Source: Streptomyces sp. ITFR-21 (GTDB lineage: Bacteria; Actinomycetota; Actinomycetes; Streptomycetales; Streptomycetaceae). From it: a DNA stretch of 64,000 nt. The position numbers and the translations under genes were made by a program. Positions within the stretch are counted from its first letter, which is position 1; every line of letters begins with the position of its first letter. The stretch is taken from the NCBI RefSeq assembly GCF_031844685.1, contig NZ_CP134605.1:5430001-5494000 (forward strand). Reading direction: 5' to 3'. The notes beneath the pieces were generated by a model. It ran no database searches and was not told where the DNA came from. It worked only from the letters and a program-made list of their open reading frames with translations. Of the stretch, positions 20,410 to 33,247 are shown piece by piece.

Positions 20410-20500
20410 CCATGTGTACGCCGCCAAGGCAGGGTAGGCGAAGAGGGTCAGCGGGGGATGAACCGGACCTGAACGCGTCGATCCGCGAGGAGAACAGCGC

Positions 20501-20971
20501 ATGACTGTCGTGAAAAGCCCTCTGTCCCAGCAGTCCCTGAAGACCGTCGGTGACGCTCTGCAAGGCGCACTGGTGGACCTGGTGGACCTCTCGCTGGTGG
20601 CCAAGCAGGTGCACTGGAACATCATCGGACCGCGGTTCCGCTCCATCCACCTCCAGTTGGACGAGGTGGTGTCGGCGGCCCGCACCGCGTCCGACACCAT
20701 CGCCGAGCGCGCCTCGGCCCTCGGCATCTCCCCCGACGGCCGCGCCGGGACGGTCGCCAAGACCAGCGGCATCGACACGGTGACCGACGGCTGGGTCAAG
20801 GACGCCGAGGTGGTCGAGATCATGGTCGCCGCCCTGGGCTCGGTCATCACCCGGATGCGGGAACGCATCGAGTCCACCGACGAGCCGGACCCGGTGACGC
20901 AGGACCTCATCATCGGCATCACCGCCCAGCTCGAAAAGCAGCACTGGATGTTCCAGGCGGAGAACGTCTGA
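20501..20971 (+). CDS. dpsB: Dps-family mini-ferritin (DpsB-like)
   Basis: A 156-aa DNA-protection protein that stores iron in a dodecameric shell. The ferroxidase ligands keep the family spacing: H38, H50, D54, D65 and E69, matching E. coli-type H31/H43/D47/D58/E62. It lacks long charged DNA-binding tails. S. coelicolor has three Dps proteins, and the one in this neighbourhood (next to clgR) is DpsB, reported to be osmotically induced, which fits the nearby osa genes. GAGGAG lies about ten bases before the ATG. It is flanked on both sides by strong hairpins, so it is probably monocistronic. Confidence 0.9.
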   Translation: MTVVKSPLSQQSLKTVGDALQGALVDLVDLSLVAKQVHWNIIGPRFRSIHLQLDEVVSAARTASDTIAERASALGISPDGRAGTVAKTSGIDTVTDGWVKDAEVVEIMVAALGSVITRMRERIESTDEPDPVTQDLIIGITAQLEKQHWMFQAENV

Positions 20972-21028
20972 GCCGGACAGCGACCCCCGCAAGGCGCTGA
21001 GCCGCAGGAACGGCCGGGTTACACCGTA

Positions 21029-21069
21029 TGCGGCGGCCTCCACGGACGAGATCCGTGGAGGCCGCCGCA
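21029..21069. terminator. dpsB terminator hairpin
   Basis: A perfect 18-bp stem (21029-21046 with 21052-21069; TGCGGCGGCC...GGCCGCCGCA) with a five-base loop. There is no T tail, as is common for Streptomyces terminators. Confidence 0.85.
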
Positions 21070-21497
21070 CGCGGTCGGACCTCGGTCGTCGGTGTGCCGC
21101 GACAGGCCGTGGACCGGATACGCCCTCGCGCGGCGTCCGGATTCCGTGGCGAGGGCGGCGAGGCGGTCGACGGTCTGGTCCGGGCGGATTCCCCGAGGCG
21201 GCTTTCCCCTGGCTTTCCCCCTGGCCGTCCCCCTGGCCGTAGACCGGCGGTGAGTCGGTGGCGGGGTCGAGCACGGTGTCTGCCGGGCCCCGGAGGCTGC
21301 CGGTCGCGTGGGCGTTGATCTCGCGCACCGAGCGGCTCACCCCGTTAGCGTCGGAGAGGCGGCGCCGGGCGTTCCGGGCGCAGAAGGTCCGAACGAGCGG
21401 CTGCCGGACGGGTAGGACGCGGCAGTACCTGACCTCGGGGCCGGGAAGACTGTCCGGGCCCCGCAGGGGCCCGGGGGGCCGGGGCGAGGAGGCGGCG
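21070..21497. other. 428-bp region without a supported gene
   Basis: No frame here combines a start, a ribosome binding site and recognisable protein. It contains imperfect short repeats near 21201-21240 (GGCTTTCCCCT / GGCCGTCCCCCT units). It ends in the strong GAGGAGG site of the next gene. Confidence 0.5.
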
Positions 21498-21938
21498 ATG
21501 CGTGTACTTCGGCTGCGGGGGCAAAGCGTTGTGCGCGCGGCGATACGGGGCAGGGCCGGGCAACGGGGCACGGGGCGGCGTGCGAACCGCGCGGACGGCC
21601 GGGGCCCGAGCCGTGAGCGGGGTCGTGAGCGGGGCCTGGACCGGGGCGGGGGCGCGCGCCGACGGTCGGTGCGGGTCGGTCGGTGGGTCGTCGCCGTGGT
21701 GGGCGGGCTGCTGTGGTGGTGGGTGGTGCTGCGACTGGCGGTCCGGCCGCAGGCCGCGGGGCCGTGGGAGGGCGCGGCGGCCATGGCGGGCTGGAGCCTC
21801 GGCCTGATACCCCTGCACGCCGTACCCGCCACTGCTGCCCGGACGGTCAGCCGTCGCCGGGCGCCGGGCCGGGCTGGCAACGCGGGCACCAGTACGCCGC
21901 CCGGCGCTGATCCTCCCGGCCATGCCGCCCGCCCCTGA
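21498..21938 (+). CDS. Small putative membrane protein
   Basis: 146 aa, function unknown. An Arg/Gly-rich N-terminal half is followed by a strongly hydrophobic segment (about 66-86, VVAVVGGLLWWWVVLRLAV) and a second, shorter one (about 95-108, AGWSLGLIPLHAVP), suggesting two membrane spans with a basic cytoplasmic tail. The ATG at 21498 follows a perfect GAGGAGG (21486-21492) by five bases, the strongest reason to call it real. Its last 92 bases overlap the 3' end of nei2 on the other strand, so the two genes converge with antisense overlap. No family could be named. Confidence 0.6.
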   Translation: MRVLRLRGQSVVRAAIRGRAGQRGTGRRANRADGRGPSRERGRERGLDRGGGARRRSVRVGRWVVAVVGGLLWWWVVLRLAVRPQAAGPWEGAAAMAGWSLGLIPLHAVPATAARTVSRRRAPGRAGNAGTSTPPGADPPGHAARP

Positions 21939-22650
21939 CCGGGGTGCCGCAGCGCAGACACGGCCGCCCCTCCCGGCCGTACACCCAGTTCGTCCGGCCC
22001 CGCCGGGTGTCCCCGGTCGTGACGTGCCCGGGGCGTGACCGGTTCGCCTCCAGCAGCCGCTTCGCCAGTACCACCAGCTTCTCCGGCACCCGTACCTCCC
22101 CGAACGGCGTCCACGGGGTCACCCCGCGCAGAAAGCACAGTTCCGACACGTAGACGTTGCCCACCCCGGCCAGATTCCGCTGGTCGAGCAGCGCCTCCCC
22201 TAGCGGCCGGTCCGGGCTCGCCGCCAGCCGTCTCAGCGCCCGCGCCGCGTCCCAGTCCGGCCCGAGCAGATCAGGACCCAGGTGCCCGACCACCTCGTCC
22301 TCCTCGGCGGTCGGCAGCAGTTCCAGCACCGGCAGCCGGTAGCCGACCGCGACCCGCTCCTTCGTCTCCAGCACCGCCCGCACCTGATGCGCCGGCCCGC
22401 CCCGCCACCGCTCCCCGGGGCCGTACAGGTGCCAGGAGCCGTCCATCCGCAGGTGCGAGTGCAGGGTCAGGCCGTCGGACAGCCTCGTCAGCAGGTGCTT
22501 GCCGCGTGCGGCCACCTCCAGTACCCGGCGGCCCGCCAGGTCCACCGTCGCCAGGCTGGGCACCCGCAGATCCGTACGCTGCAGCGGGCGGCCGGCCAGC
22601 GCGGCGTGCAGTCGGTGCGCGGTCAGCCAGACCGTGTCTCCCTCGGGCAT
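21847..22650 (-). CDS. nei: Fpg/Nei-family DNA glycosylase (endonuclease VIII type)
   Basis: A 267-aa base-excision repair glycosylase/AP lyase. It begins MPEGDTV, with catalytic Pro2 and Glu3 as in Nei enzymes (PEGDT rather than PELPE of Fpg). The helix-two-turn-helix domain contains DQRNLAGVGNVYVSE, and the C-terminal zinc finger is CLRCGTPV...YWCPRC. It removes oxidised bases, pyrimidines in most Nei members, and cuts the abasic strand. It lies 117 bp downstream of lhr on the same strand and is separated from it by a hairpin. Actinobacteria carry several Fpg/Nei paralogues, and which one this is (nei1 or nei2 type) was not resolved. Confidence 0.92.
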   Translation of the reverse strand: MPEGDTVWLTAHRLHAALAGRPLQRTDLRVPSLATVDLAGRRVLEVAARGKHLLTRLSDGLTLHSHLRMDGSWHLYGPGERWRGGPAHQVRAVLETKERVAVGYRLPVLELLPTAEEDEVVGHLGPDLLGPDWDAARALRRLAASPDRPLGEALLDQRNLAGVGNVYVSELCFLRGVTPWTPFGEVRVPEKLVVLAKRLLEANRSRPGHVTTGDTRRGRTNWVYGREGRPCLRCGTPVRGGRHGREDQRRAAYWCPRCQPGPAPGDG

Positions 22651-22713
22651 CCCTCCATTCTGGCCGACCCGGCAGGCTTCCGGGCCGACCGTCCCGTCCA
22701 GCTTCTCTCCGTT

Positions 22714-22767
22714 CCGTCCTCCCGGGGCCGTCCTCCCGGGGCCGTCCTCCTGGGGCCGGGAGGACGG
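22714..22767 (-). terminator. lhr terminator built from 14-bp tandem repeats
   Basis: CCGTCCTCCCGGGG occurs at 22714 and 22728, and with one change at 22742. It is followed at 22756-22767 by the inverted copy CCGGGAGGACGG, so any of the repeats can pair with it. It lies right after the lhr stop codon. Confidence 0.7.
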
Positions 22768-27411
<4,644 letters not shown>

Positions 27412-27517
27412 GGCATCCATCCTGCCTCGCGCCACCGACACCGCGCCGAGCACGATCCGGGGAGCTGTGGACAACTTCTGGCGTGGACACGTCGGCGCGG
27501 CTTGCCACAATGTCCGT

Positions 27518-28483
27518 ATGACCGCCACCACCCCCCGTGAGCAGGCCCGGCACTGGGCCCACCCCGGACTGCCCGGGGTCGACCTGCTGCGGGCCCGGTA
27601 CATCCACCACACCTTTCCTCGCCATGCTCATGACGGATATGTGATCGCCGCGGTCACCGGCGGTGTCGAGGGCATAACTCTGCCCGGCGGCGCGGTGCGG
27701 GCCGGGGCGGGCAGCGTCGTACTGATCAATCCCGAGTCCCCGCACTCCGCGTACGCGGGCGGCGACGACGGCTGGAGCTACCGGGTGCTCTACCCCGCGC
27801 CGGGCGTCGTCGCCTCCGTCGCCGCCGGGACCTCCGCGCTGCGCGGCACGCCCGCCTTCACCGCGACCGTGCTGGCGGACCCGGCCACCGCCGCCATGAT
27901 CACGGACGTCCACCGGGCCGCGGAGAACGACAACGCGCTGGCCGCCGATACCTTCCTGCGGCTGGTCCTCGCCCGGCTGCTGACCCGGCACGGCGCCGCG
28001 ACCGCCCGGCCGGGGCCCGCCCGCGACGGCGGACGCAGCGCCGCGGCCAGCGCCCGCGACCTGCTCGCGGCCAGGCTGACCGCCCCACCCAGCCTGGCCG
28101 AACTCGCCACGCGGACCGGCACCAGCCCCTTCGCCCTGCTGCGGTCCTTCAAGAACGCCTACGGACTGCCGCCGCACTCCTGGCTGACCGGCGAGCGCGT
28201 ACGGGCCGCCCGCCGCCTGCTCGCCTCCGGAGCCACCCCCGCGGCCACCGCCGTCACCGTCGGCTTCACCGACCAGTCCCACCTCAACCGGCACTTCACC
28301 CGCATCGTCGGCGTCACGCCCGGCGCGTACCAGCGCGAACACCGGATCTCTCGGACGTGGACAGACGCAGGCATCCGCGGTCGTCCGGTCGCCGACCGGG
28401 CGGAACACGGGGGACCGGACGACCCGCGACCGCGCCGGCGGGCGTGCAAGAACGTACAAGACCGCCCGGCCGCGGTTCCGTAG
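27518..28483 (+). CDS. AraC-family transcriptional regulator
   Basis: 321 aa. The N-terminal half is a cupin-like AraC ligand-binding domain (about 10-150; HTFPRHAHDGYVIA, INPESPHSAYAGGDDG). Two HTH motifs lie in the AraC domain at about 178-280 (SLAELATRTGTSPFALLRSFK ... VGFTDQSHLNRHFTRIVGVTPG). A 40-residue Arg/Pro-rich tail follows. It lies 10 bp before azlC on the same strand, so it is the likely regulator of the AzlCD exporter. CACAAT at 27506-27511 sits six bases before the ATG with no Shine-Dalgarno, so the transcript may be leaderless. The inducer is not predictable; an amino acid is a reasonable guess. Confidence 0.9.
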   Translation: MTATTPREQARHWAHPGLPGVDLLRARYIHHTFPRHAHDGYVIAAVTGGVEGITLPGGAVRAGAGSVVLINPESPHSAYAGGDDGWSYRVLYPAPGVVASVAAGTSALRGTPAFTATVLADPATAAMITDVHRAAENDNALAADTFLRLVLARLLTRHGAATARPGPARDGGRSAAASARDLLAARLTAPPSLAELATRTGTSPFALLRSFKNAYGLPPHSWLTGERVRAARRLLASGATPAATAVTVGFTDQSHLNRHFTRIVGVTPGAYQREHRISRTWTDAGIRGRPVADRAEHGGPDDPRPRRRACKNVQDRPAAVP

Positions 28484-28493
28484 CGTCGGCCGG

Positions 28494-29264
28494 GTGACCG
28501 CACCACCGATAACCAGTCAGGACACCGTCCGACGGCTGGCGCCCGCCGCCCGCGCCGCCGTCATACGGGACGCGCTCGGCGTGGGCGTCGCCGTGGGGCT
28601 CTCCGGATTCGCCTTCGGAGTGACCTCGGCGGGCGCCGGACTGTCCGTCGTCCAGACCTGCGCCCTGTCCCTCCTGGTGTTCACCGGCGCCTCCCAGTTC
28701 GCCCTGGTAGGCGCGCTCGGGGCCGGCGGCAGTCCGTTCGCCGCGGCGGCCGGGGCGTTCTTCCTCGGCACCCGCAACGCTTTCTACGGGCTGCGGCTGT
28801 CACAGCTGCTGCGGCTGCCCGCCGCGGTACGGCCGCTGGCCGCCCAGTGGGTGATCGACGAGACCTCGGCGGTGACCTTCGCCCAGCGCGGCCGGGCCGC
28901 CGCCCGGCTCGGCTTCACCGTCACCGGCGCCAGCCTCTACCTGCTGTGGAACCTCACCACCCTGGGCGGCGCCCTGGGCGCATCAGCGCTCGGCGACCCC
29001 GACGCGTGGGGGCTGGACGCCGCGGGTCCCGCGGTCTTCCTCGCCCTGCTCGCGCCCATGGTCAAGGGCCGCGCCGAACGCGCGGTGGCCGTGTTCGCCG
29101 TACTGCTCGCCCTGGGATGCCTGCCGCTGCTGCCTGCCGGCGTCCCGGTGCTGGCGGCCGCGCTGGCCGCGCCCGTCGTGACGGCCGCCGACCGGGCCAG
29201 GGGTGCGCGCGGCGTACCGGACGACCGCGGCGCGGGAGAAGAACGGGAGGAGGGGACGCGATGA
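28494..29264 (+). CDS. azlC: AzlC-family branched-chain amino acid exporter subunit
   Basis: A 256-aa integral membrane protein of the AzlC family (LIV-E type, the large subunit of a two-part exporter of branched-chain amino acids and analogues). The family motif FGVTSAGAGLS...FTGASQFALVGALGAGG lies in the first spans, followed by GTRNAFYGLRLS and further hydrophobic stretches. The GTG at 28494 lacks a Shine-Dalgarno. TAGCGT at 28481-28486 is seven bases upstream and overlaps the stop codon of the AraC gene, so azlC may have its own leaderless promoter as well as readthrough. Its stop overlaps the azlD start (ATGA). Confidence 0.9.
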   Translation: MTAPPITSQDTVRRLAPAARAAVIRDALGVGVAVGLSGFAFGVTSAGAGLSVVQTCALSLLVFTGASQFALVGALGAGGSPFAAAAGAFFLGTRNAFYGLRLSQLLRLPAAVRPLAAQWVIDETSAVTFAQRGRAAARLGFTVTGASLYLLWNLTTLGGALGASALGDPDAWGLDAAGPAVFLALLAPMVKGRAERAVAVFAVLLALGCLPLLPAGVPVLAAALAAPVVTAADRARGARGVPDDRGAGEEREEGTR

Positions 29265-29587
29265 GTACCTCGGCGGACACCTGGATCGCGATCGGTGTGA
29301 CCGCGGCCGGCTGCTACGCGGCGAAGCTGCTGGGACTGTCCGTGCCGGCCGGACTGCTGGAGCGGCCGGTCGTCAGGCGGCTGGCCGCGCTCGTCCCGAT
29401 CGCTCTGCTGGCCGCCCTGACCGCGCTGCAGACCTTCGGCACCGACGGGCCGCGGCTGACCGTCGACGCCCGGTCGGCCGGGCTGGCCGCGGCGACCGTC
29501 GCGCTGCTGCTGCGGGCCCCCTTCCTGGGGGTGGTGGGCGTGGCGGTGGTTGTCACGGCGGCGGTGAGGGCGATCTCCGGCATGTGA
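29261..29587 (+). CDS. azlD: AzlD-family branched-chain amino acid transport subunit
   Basis: A 108-aa protein with about four membrane spans and AzlD-type features (YAAKLLGLSVPAGLL, RRLAALVPIALLAALTALQ, LLLRAPFLGVVG). It pairs with AzlC to form the exporter. A strong GGGAGGAGGGG precedes the ATG, which overlaps the azlC stop by four bases, so translation is coupled. Confidence 0.9.
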   Translation: MSTSADTWIAIGVTAAGCYAAKLLGLSVPAGLLERPVVRRLAALVPIALLAALTALQTFGTDGPRLTVDARSAGLAAATVALLLRAPFLGVVGVAVVVTAAVRAISGM

Positions 29588-29610
29588 CCGGGCGCGCGAT
29601 ACTGGCACCC

Positions 29611-29805
29611 ATGCGGTTGACGGTTTTCTGGGAGCGGATGCGCGCGCATTTCGGCGACACCTACGCCGACACCTTCGCACGCGATCATGTGATGTCGGAG
29701 CTGGGCGGCCGTACGGTCGTCCAGGCGCTGGACGACGGCTGGGAGGCCAAGGACGTGTGGCGAGCGGTGTGCGCCGCCATGGAGGTCCCGGCCTCCCGGC
29801 GCTGA
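29611..29805 (+). CDS. DUF3046 protein
   Basis: A 64-aa actinobacterial protein of unknown function. The whole sequence fits the DUF3046 family (MRLTVFWERMRAHFG, ARDHVMSELGGRTV, ALDDGWEAKDVWRAVC). The family usually lies just upstream of recA-recX in actinomycetes, as here with one gene between. GATACT at 29598-29603 is seven bases before the ATG, suggesting a leaderless transcript. Confidence 0.9.
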   Translation: MRLTVFWERMRAHFGDTYADTFARDHVMSELGGRTVVQALDDGWEAKDVWRAVCAAMEVPASRR

Positions 29806-29903
29806 GAACGAGAGGGCGGCCTTCGCGACGCCGGGTCGTTCAGGTAATAGTGCAAACGGGTTGATATCAGGACTTACCGCCAGACAGGACCCAGACTTGC
29901 CCT

Positions 29904-31010
29904 GTGGCAGCGAGCGACGGGACCCCGGACCCGGGGGCGGGTGAGCCGGGAAGGCCGCGCGCCCGGATGCCCGGCTGGCTGCCCCGCGCCTTTCTGCTCG
30001 CGCTCGCCCTCGTCGCCTGCTTCCACTTCGCGCACTGGGTCTTCGGCCGGCTGGTCGGCCTGCTCGTCAACGTCCTGGTCTCGTTCTTCTGCGCACTGGC
30101 CATCGAACCCGCGGTGAACCGGATGGCCGGACGCGGCATGCGCCGGGGCCTGGCCACCGGGCTGGTACTGCTCGTGCTGCTGTGCGCCGCCGGTGGCTTC
30201 CTGCTGGCGCTCGGTTCCCTGCTGGCCGACCAGATCACCACCATCGGGCACAACCTGCCGCAGTACGTGGACGACGTGGTCGTCTGGGTCAACGACACCT
30301 TCCACACCCACCTCGACACCGGCAACCTCCGGGACAAGGTGCTGCACTCCGACTGGGCGCGCAACTACCTGGCCAACGGGGCCAGCAGTGTGTGGGGTCT
30401 GTCGACCACCGTCATCGGCACGCTGTTCCGGCTCTTCACCGTGCTGCTGTTCACCTTCTACCTCGCCGCCGACGGGCCCCGGCTGCGCCGCACGCTCTGC
30501 TCGATGCTGCCGCCCGACCGTCAGGCCGAGGTGCTGCGTGCGTGGGACATCGCGGTCGTCAAGACCGGCGGCTACCTCTACTCCCGCGCGCTGATGGCCC
30601 TGATCTCGGGTGTCGCCCACTACATCCTGCTCCAGGCGCTCGGTGTGCCCTACGCGCCCGCGCTCGCGGTCTGGGTGGGCCTGGTCTCGCAGTTCATCCC
30701 CACCGTCGGCACCTACCTGGCCGGCGCGCTGCCGATCCTCATCGCCTTCACCGAGAACCCGTGGGACGCTCTGTGGGTCCTGTGCTTCGTGGTGGTCTAC
30801 CAGCAGTTCGAGAACTACCTGCTGCAACCGCGGATCACCGCGCGGACCGTGGACATCCACCCGGCGGTCGCCTTCGGCTCGGTCATCGCCGGAACCGCGC
30901 TGCTCGGCGCGGTCGGCGCGCTCATCGCGATCCCCGCGACCGCCACTCTCCAGGGGTTCTTCACCGCCTACGTACGGCGCTACGAGGTCGTCGAGCAGCC
31001 GGCCGAGTGA
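29904..31010 (+). CDS. AI-2E family transporter
   Basis: A 368-aa integral membrane protein of the AI-2E (PF01594, former UPF0118) family, with about eight membrane segments. The typical central motif appears as VGLVSQFIPTVGTYLAGALP, and a later segment is QQFENYLLQPRIT. Family members range from autoinducer-2 exporters to Na+/H+ antiporters, so the substrate is unknown. The GTG at 29904 has CAGACT six bases upstream and no ribosome binding site, again a leaderless pattern. Confidence 0.88.
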   Translation: MAASDGTPDPGAGEPGRPRARMPGWLPRAFLLALALVACFHFAHWVFGRLVGLLVNVLVSFFCALAIEPAVNRMAGRGMRRGLATGLVLLVLLCAAGGFLLALGSLLADQITTIGHNLPQYVDDVVVWVNDTFHTHLDTGNLRDKVLHSDWARNYLANGASSVWGLSTTVIGTLFRLFTVLLFTFYLAADGPRLRRTLCSMLPPDRQAEVLRAWDIAVVKTGGYLYSRALMALISGVAHYILLQALGVPYAPALAVWVGLVSQFIPTVGTYLAGALPILIAFTENPWDALWVLCFVVVYQQFENYLLQPRITARTVDIHPAVAFGSVIAGTALLGAVGALIAIPATATLQGFFTAYVRRYEVVEQPAE

Positions 31011-31109
31011 GCACCGGACACCCGAGTCCCCGTCCGGGCCGTCGAGTCGTACCGGGCCGGCGCCCGGACGTGGGAAACGCCCGCCGCGCCACTCGGCCGC
31101 CGCGGTTGC

Positions 31110-31139
31110 TTGACATGAAAATCGAACATCCATTCTCAT
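31110..31139 (+). promoter_or_regulatory. recA upstream promoter with LexA (SOS) box
   Basis: TTGACA at 31110-31115 is a consensus -35. GAAC-ATCC-ATTC at 31124-31135 matches the actinobacterial SOS box GAAC-N4-GTTC with one change and lies in the spacer, where LexA would block RNA polymerase. The -10 (about TCTCAT, 31134-31139) is poor. Confidence 0.65.
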
Positions 31140-31166
31140 GGGGAGGCCGGGCAGCCTTTCTCCCCG

Positions 31167-31196
31167 TCCCGGCACGGGATTTCGCCCGTGCCGGGA
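31167..31196 (+). promoter_or_regulatory. Hairpin between the two recA promoters
   Basis: TCCCGGCACGGG (31167-31178) and CCCGTGCCGGGA (31185-31196) form a perfect 12-bp stem with a six-base loop. It is in the leader of the upstream recA transcript and upstream of the second promoter; it may attenuate or insulate. Confidence 0.6.
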
Positions 31197-31232
31197 GAGT
31201 TGTCCACAGTTCGGGGGCGACGTCCGAGCGCG

Positions 31233-31255
31233 TTGTCAGTGGCAGGCGCTAGCGT
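31233..31255 (+). promoter_or_regulatory. RecA-NDp (PafBC-type) promoter of recA
   Basis: TTGTCAGTGGC at 31233-31243, six bases, then TAGCGT at 31250-31255. This is the RecA-independent damage promoter form TTGTCAGTGGC-N6-TAGnnT used by PafBC in actinobacteria. The recA ATG is 44 bp downstream. Confidence 0.88.
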
Positions 31256-31298
31256 CGTGGACGTGAAGCGATCGAATCAGACATCCCGGGTGGAACCC

Positions 31299-32417
31299 AT
31301 GGCAGGAAACGACCGCGAGAAGGCGCTTGACGCCGCTCTCGCACAGATTGAACGGCAGTTCGGCAAGGGCGCCGTCATGCGTCTCGGCGACCGGCCCAAC
31401 GAGCCCATCGAGGTCATCCCCACCGGGTCGACCGCTCTGGACGTGGCCCTCGGCGTCGGCGGTCTTCCGCGCGGCCGGGTCGTGGAGGTGTACGGGCCGG
31501 AGTCCTCCGGCAAGACCACCCTCACCCTGCACGCGGTCGCCAACGCGCAGAAGGCCGGCGGCACGGTGGCGTTCGTGGACGCCGAGCACGCCCTGGACCC
31601 CGACTACGCCAAGGCCCTCGGCGTCGACACGGACAACCTCATCCTGTCCCAGCCGGACACCGGTGAGCAGGCCCTGGAGATCGTGGACATGCTGGTCCGC
31701 TCCGGTGCCATCGACCTGATCGTGATCGACTCCGTGGCAGCCCTCGTGCCGCGGGCCGAGATCGAGGGCGAGATGGGTGACTCGCACGTGGGTCTGCAGG
31801 CCCGCCTGATGAGCCAGGCGCTGCGCAAGATCACCAGCGCGCTCAACCAGACCAAGACCACCGCCATCTTCATCAACCAGCTCCGCGAGAAGATCGGCGT
31901 GATGTTCGGCTCGCCGGAGACCACCACCGGCGGTCGCGCGCTGAAGTTCTACGCCTCGGTCCGGCTCGACATCCGCCGGATCGAGACGCTCAAGGACGGC
32001 ACCGACGCGATCGGCAACCGCACCCGCGTCAAGGTCGTCAAGAACAAGGTCGCGCCGCCCTTCAAGCAGGCCGAGTTCGACATCCTCTACGGCCATGGCA
32101 TCAGCCGCGAGGGCGGTCTGATCGACATGGGGGTCGAGCAGGGCTTCGTCCGCAAGTCCGGCGCCTGGTACACCTACGAGGGCGACCAGCTCGGCCAGGG
32201 CAAGGAGAACGTCCGCAACTTCCTCCGGGACAACCCGGACCTGGCGGACGAGATCGAGAAGCGGATCAAGGAGAAGCTGGGCGTGGGCGTGCCGAAGCCC
32301 AAGGTCGAAGCCCCGGGCGCACAGCCGGGTGCCGACGCGGCAGGCCCGGCCGAGCTTGCCAAGGCGGAAGTCCCGGCCCCCAAGAAGGTGACCAAGGCCA
32401 CCGCCGTCAAGAGCTGA
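31299..32417 (+). CDS. recA: RecA recombinase
   Basis: A 372-aa DNA strand-exchange ATPase that also triggers LexA self-cleavage. Walker A is GPESSGKT (about 67-74), Walker B LIVIDSVAAL, loop L2 region NQLREKIGVMFGSPETTTGG, and the C-terminal domain ends in a Lys/Ala/Pro-rich tail. Length is normal for Streptomyces RecA. The ATG at 31299 gives the conserved start MAGNDREKALD. recX follows after four bases. Two damage-responsive elements lie upstream: a LexA box and a PafBC-type promoter. Confidence 0.98.
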   Translation: MAGNDREKALDAALAQIERQFGKGAVMRLGDRPNEPIEVIPTGSTALDVALGVGGLPRGRVVEVYGPESSGKTTLTLHAVANAQKAGGTVAFVDAEHALDPDYAKALGVDTDNLILSQPDTGEQALEIVDMLVRSGAIDLIVIDSVAALVPRAEIEGEMGDSHVGLQARLMSQALRKITSALNQTKTTAIFINQLREKIGVMFGSPETTTGGRALKFYASVRLDIRRIETLKDGTDAIGNRTRVKVVKNKVAPPFKQAEFDILYGHGISREGGLIDMGVEQGFVRKSGAWYTYEGDQLGQGKENVRNFLRDNPDLADEIEKRIKEKLGVGVPKPKVEAPGAQPGADAAGPAELAKAEVPAPKKVTKATAVKS

Positions 32418-32421
32418 CGTC

Positions 32422-32997
32422 ATGGCGTTCAGCTCCCACGAACGCGGCGGCTCTTCCGAGTCGAGGGCCTCGCGAGAGCCGCCGCTTGATCCCGAGGAGC
32501 AGGCGCGGGCGTTGTGCCTGCGCCTGCTCACCGGGACTCCCCGCACCCGCCGGCAGCTCGCCGACGCCATGCGGAAGCAGGAGATCCCCGACGAGGTCGC
32601 CGAGTACGTGCTGGAGCGGTTCCAAAACGTGGGCCTCATCGACGACCAGGCGTTCGCCAACGCCTGGGTGGAGTCCCGGCACCGGGGCCGCGGACTCGCC
32701 CGCCGCGCCCTCGCCAGGGAACTCCGACATCGCGGAGTGGACGCGGAACTGGTGACCGAGGCGGTCGGGTTGCTCGACTCCGAGCAGGAGGAGCGGACCG
32801 CCCGCGAGCTGGTACGGCGCCGGCTCCCCGGCACCCGCGGCCTGGACCGCGACAAGCGCATCCGGCGGCTGGCCGGAATGCTGGCCCGCAAGGGCTACCC
32901 GGAAGGGCTGGCCGTCAAAGTGGTACGTGACGCGCTCGCCGCGGAGGGCGTCGCCGAGGAAGGGGAGGAGGAATCATGGCTGTGGGACGACGAATAG
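32422..32997 (+). CDS. recX: RecX, regulator of RecA
   Basis: A 191-aa three-helix repeat protein that caps RecA filaments and inhibits recombinase activity. Family segments seen are ALCLRLLTGTPRTRRQLADAM, GLIDDQAFANAWVESR, GLARRALARELRHRGVD, and an acidic tail. It starts four bases after the recA stop, so the two genes are co-transcribed. Confidence 0.94.
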   Translation: MAFSSHERGGSSESRASREPPLDPEEQARALCLRLLTGTPRTRRQLADAMRKQEIPDEVAEYVLERFQNVGLIDDQAFANAWVESRHRGRGLARRALARELRHRGVDAELVTEAVGLLDSEQEERTARELVRRRLPGTRGLDRDKRIRRLAGMLARKGYPEGLAVKVVRDALAAEGVAEEGEEESWLWDDE

Positions 32998-33215
32998 CGC
33001 GCGGCACCGGCCGGACTCCGCCCTCCGCCCGTACCGCCGCCACCCGCCGACGGCACGACCTGGCCAGAGCCGGGGCCGTTCGTCCGCGGACAGCAGGACC
33101 CGCCCCGGCGGCAGGGCCCGTCACATCGCCCGACCGCTGACACGCCCGAGCGCCGGCCGGAGCCGGACCGGGGCACCACGGGGCCCGCGCGGCCGACCTG
33201 CCGGCTCGTCGCGCC

Positions 33216-33247
33216 GCCGGATCACCGACCCGCCGGATCACCGACCC
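33216..33247. repeat. 16-bp tandem duplication at the FAD monooxygenase stop
   Basis: CGCCGGATCACCGACC occurs at 33216-33231 and 33232-33247. It straddles the 3' end of the gene on the minus strand; the stop codon at 33222-33224 lies in the first copy. Confidence 0.85.
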
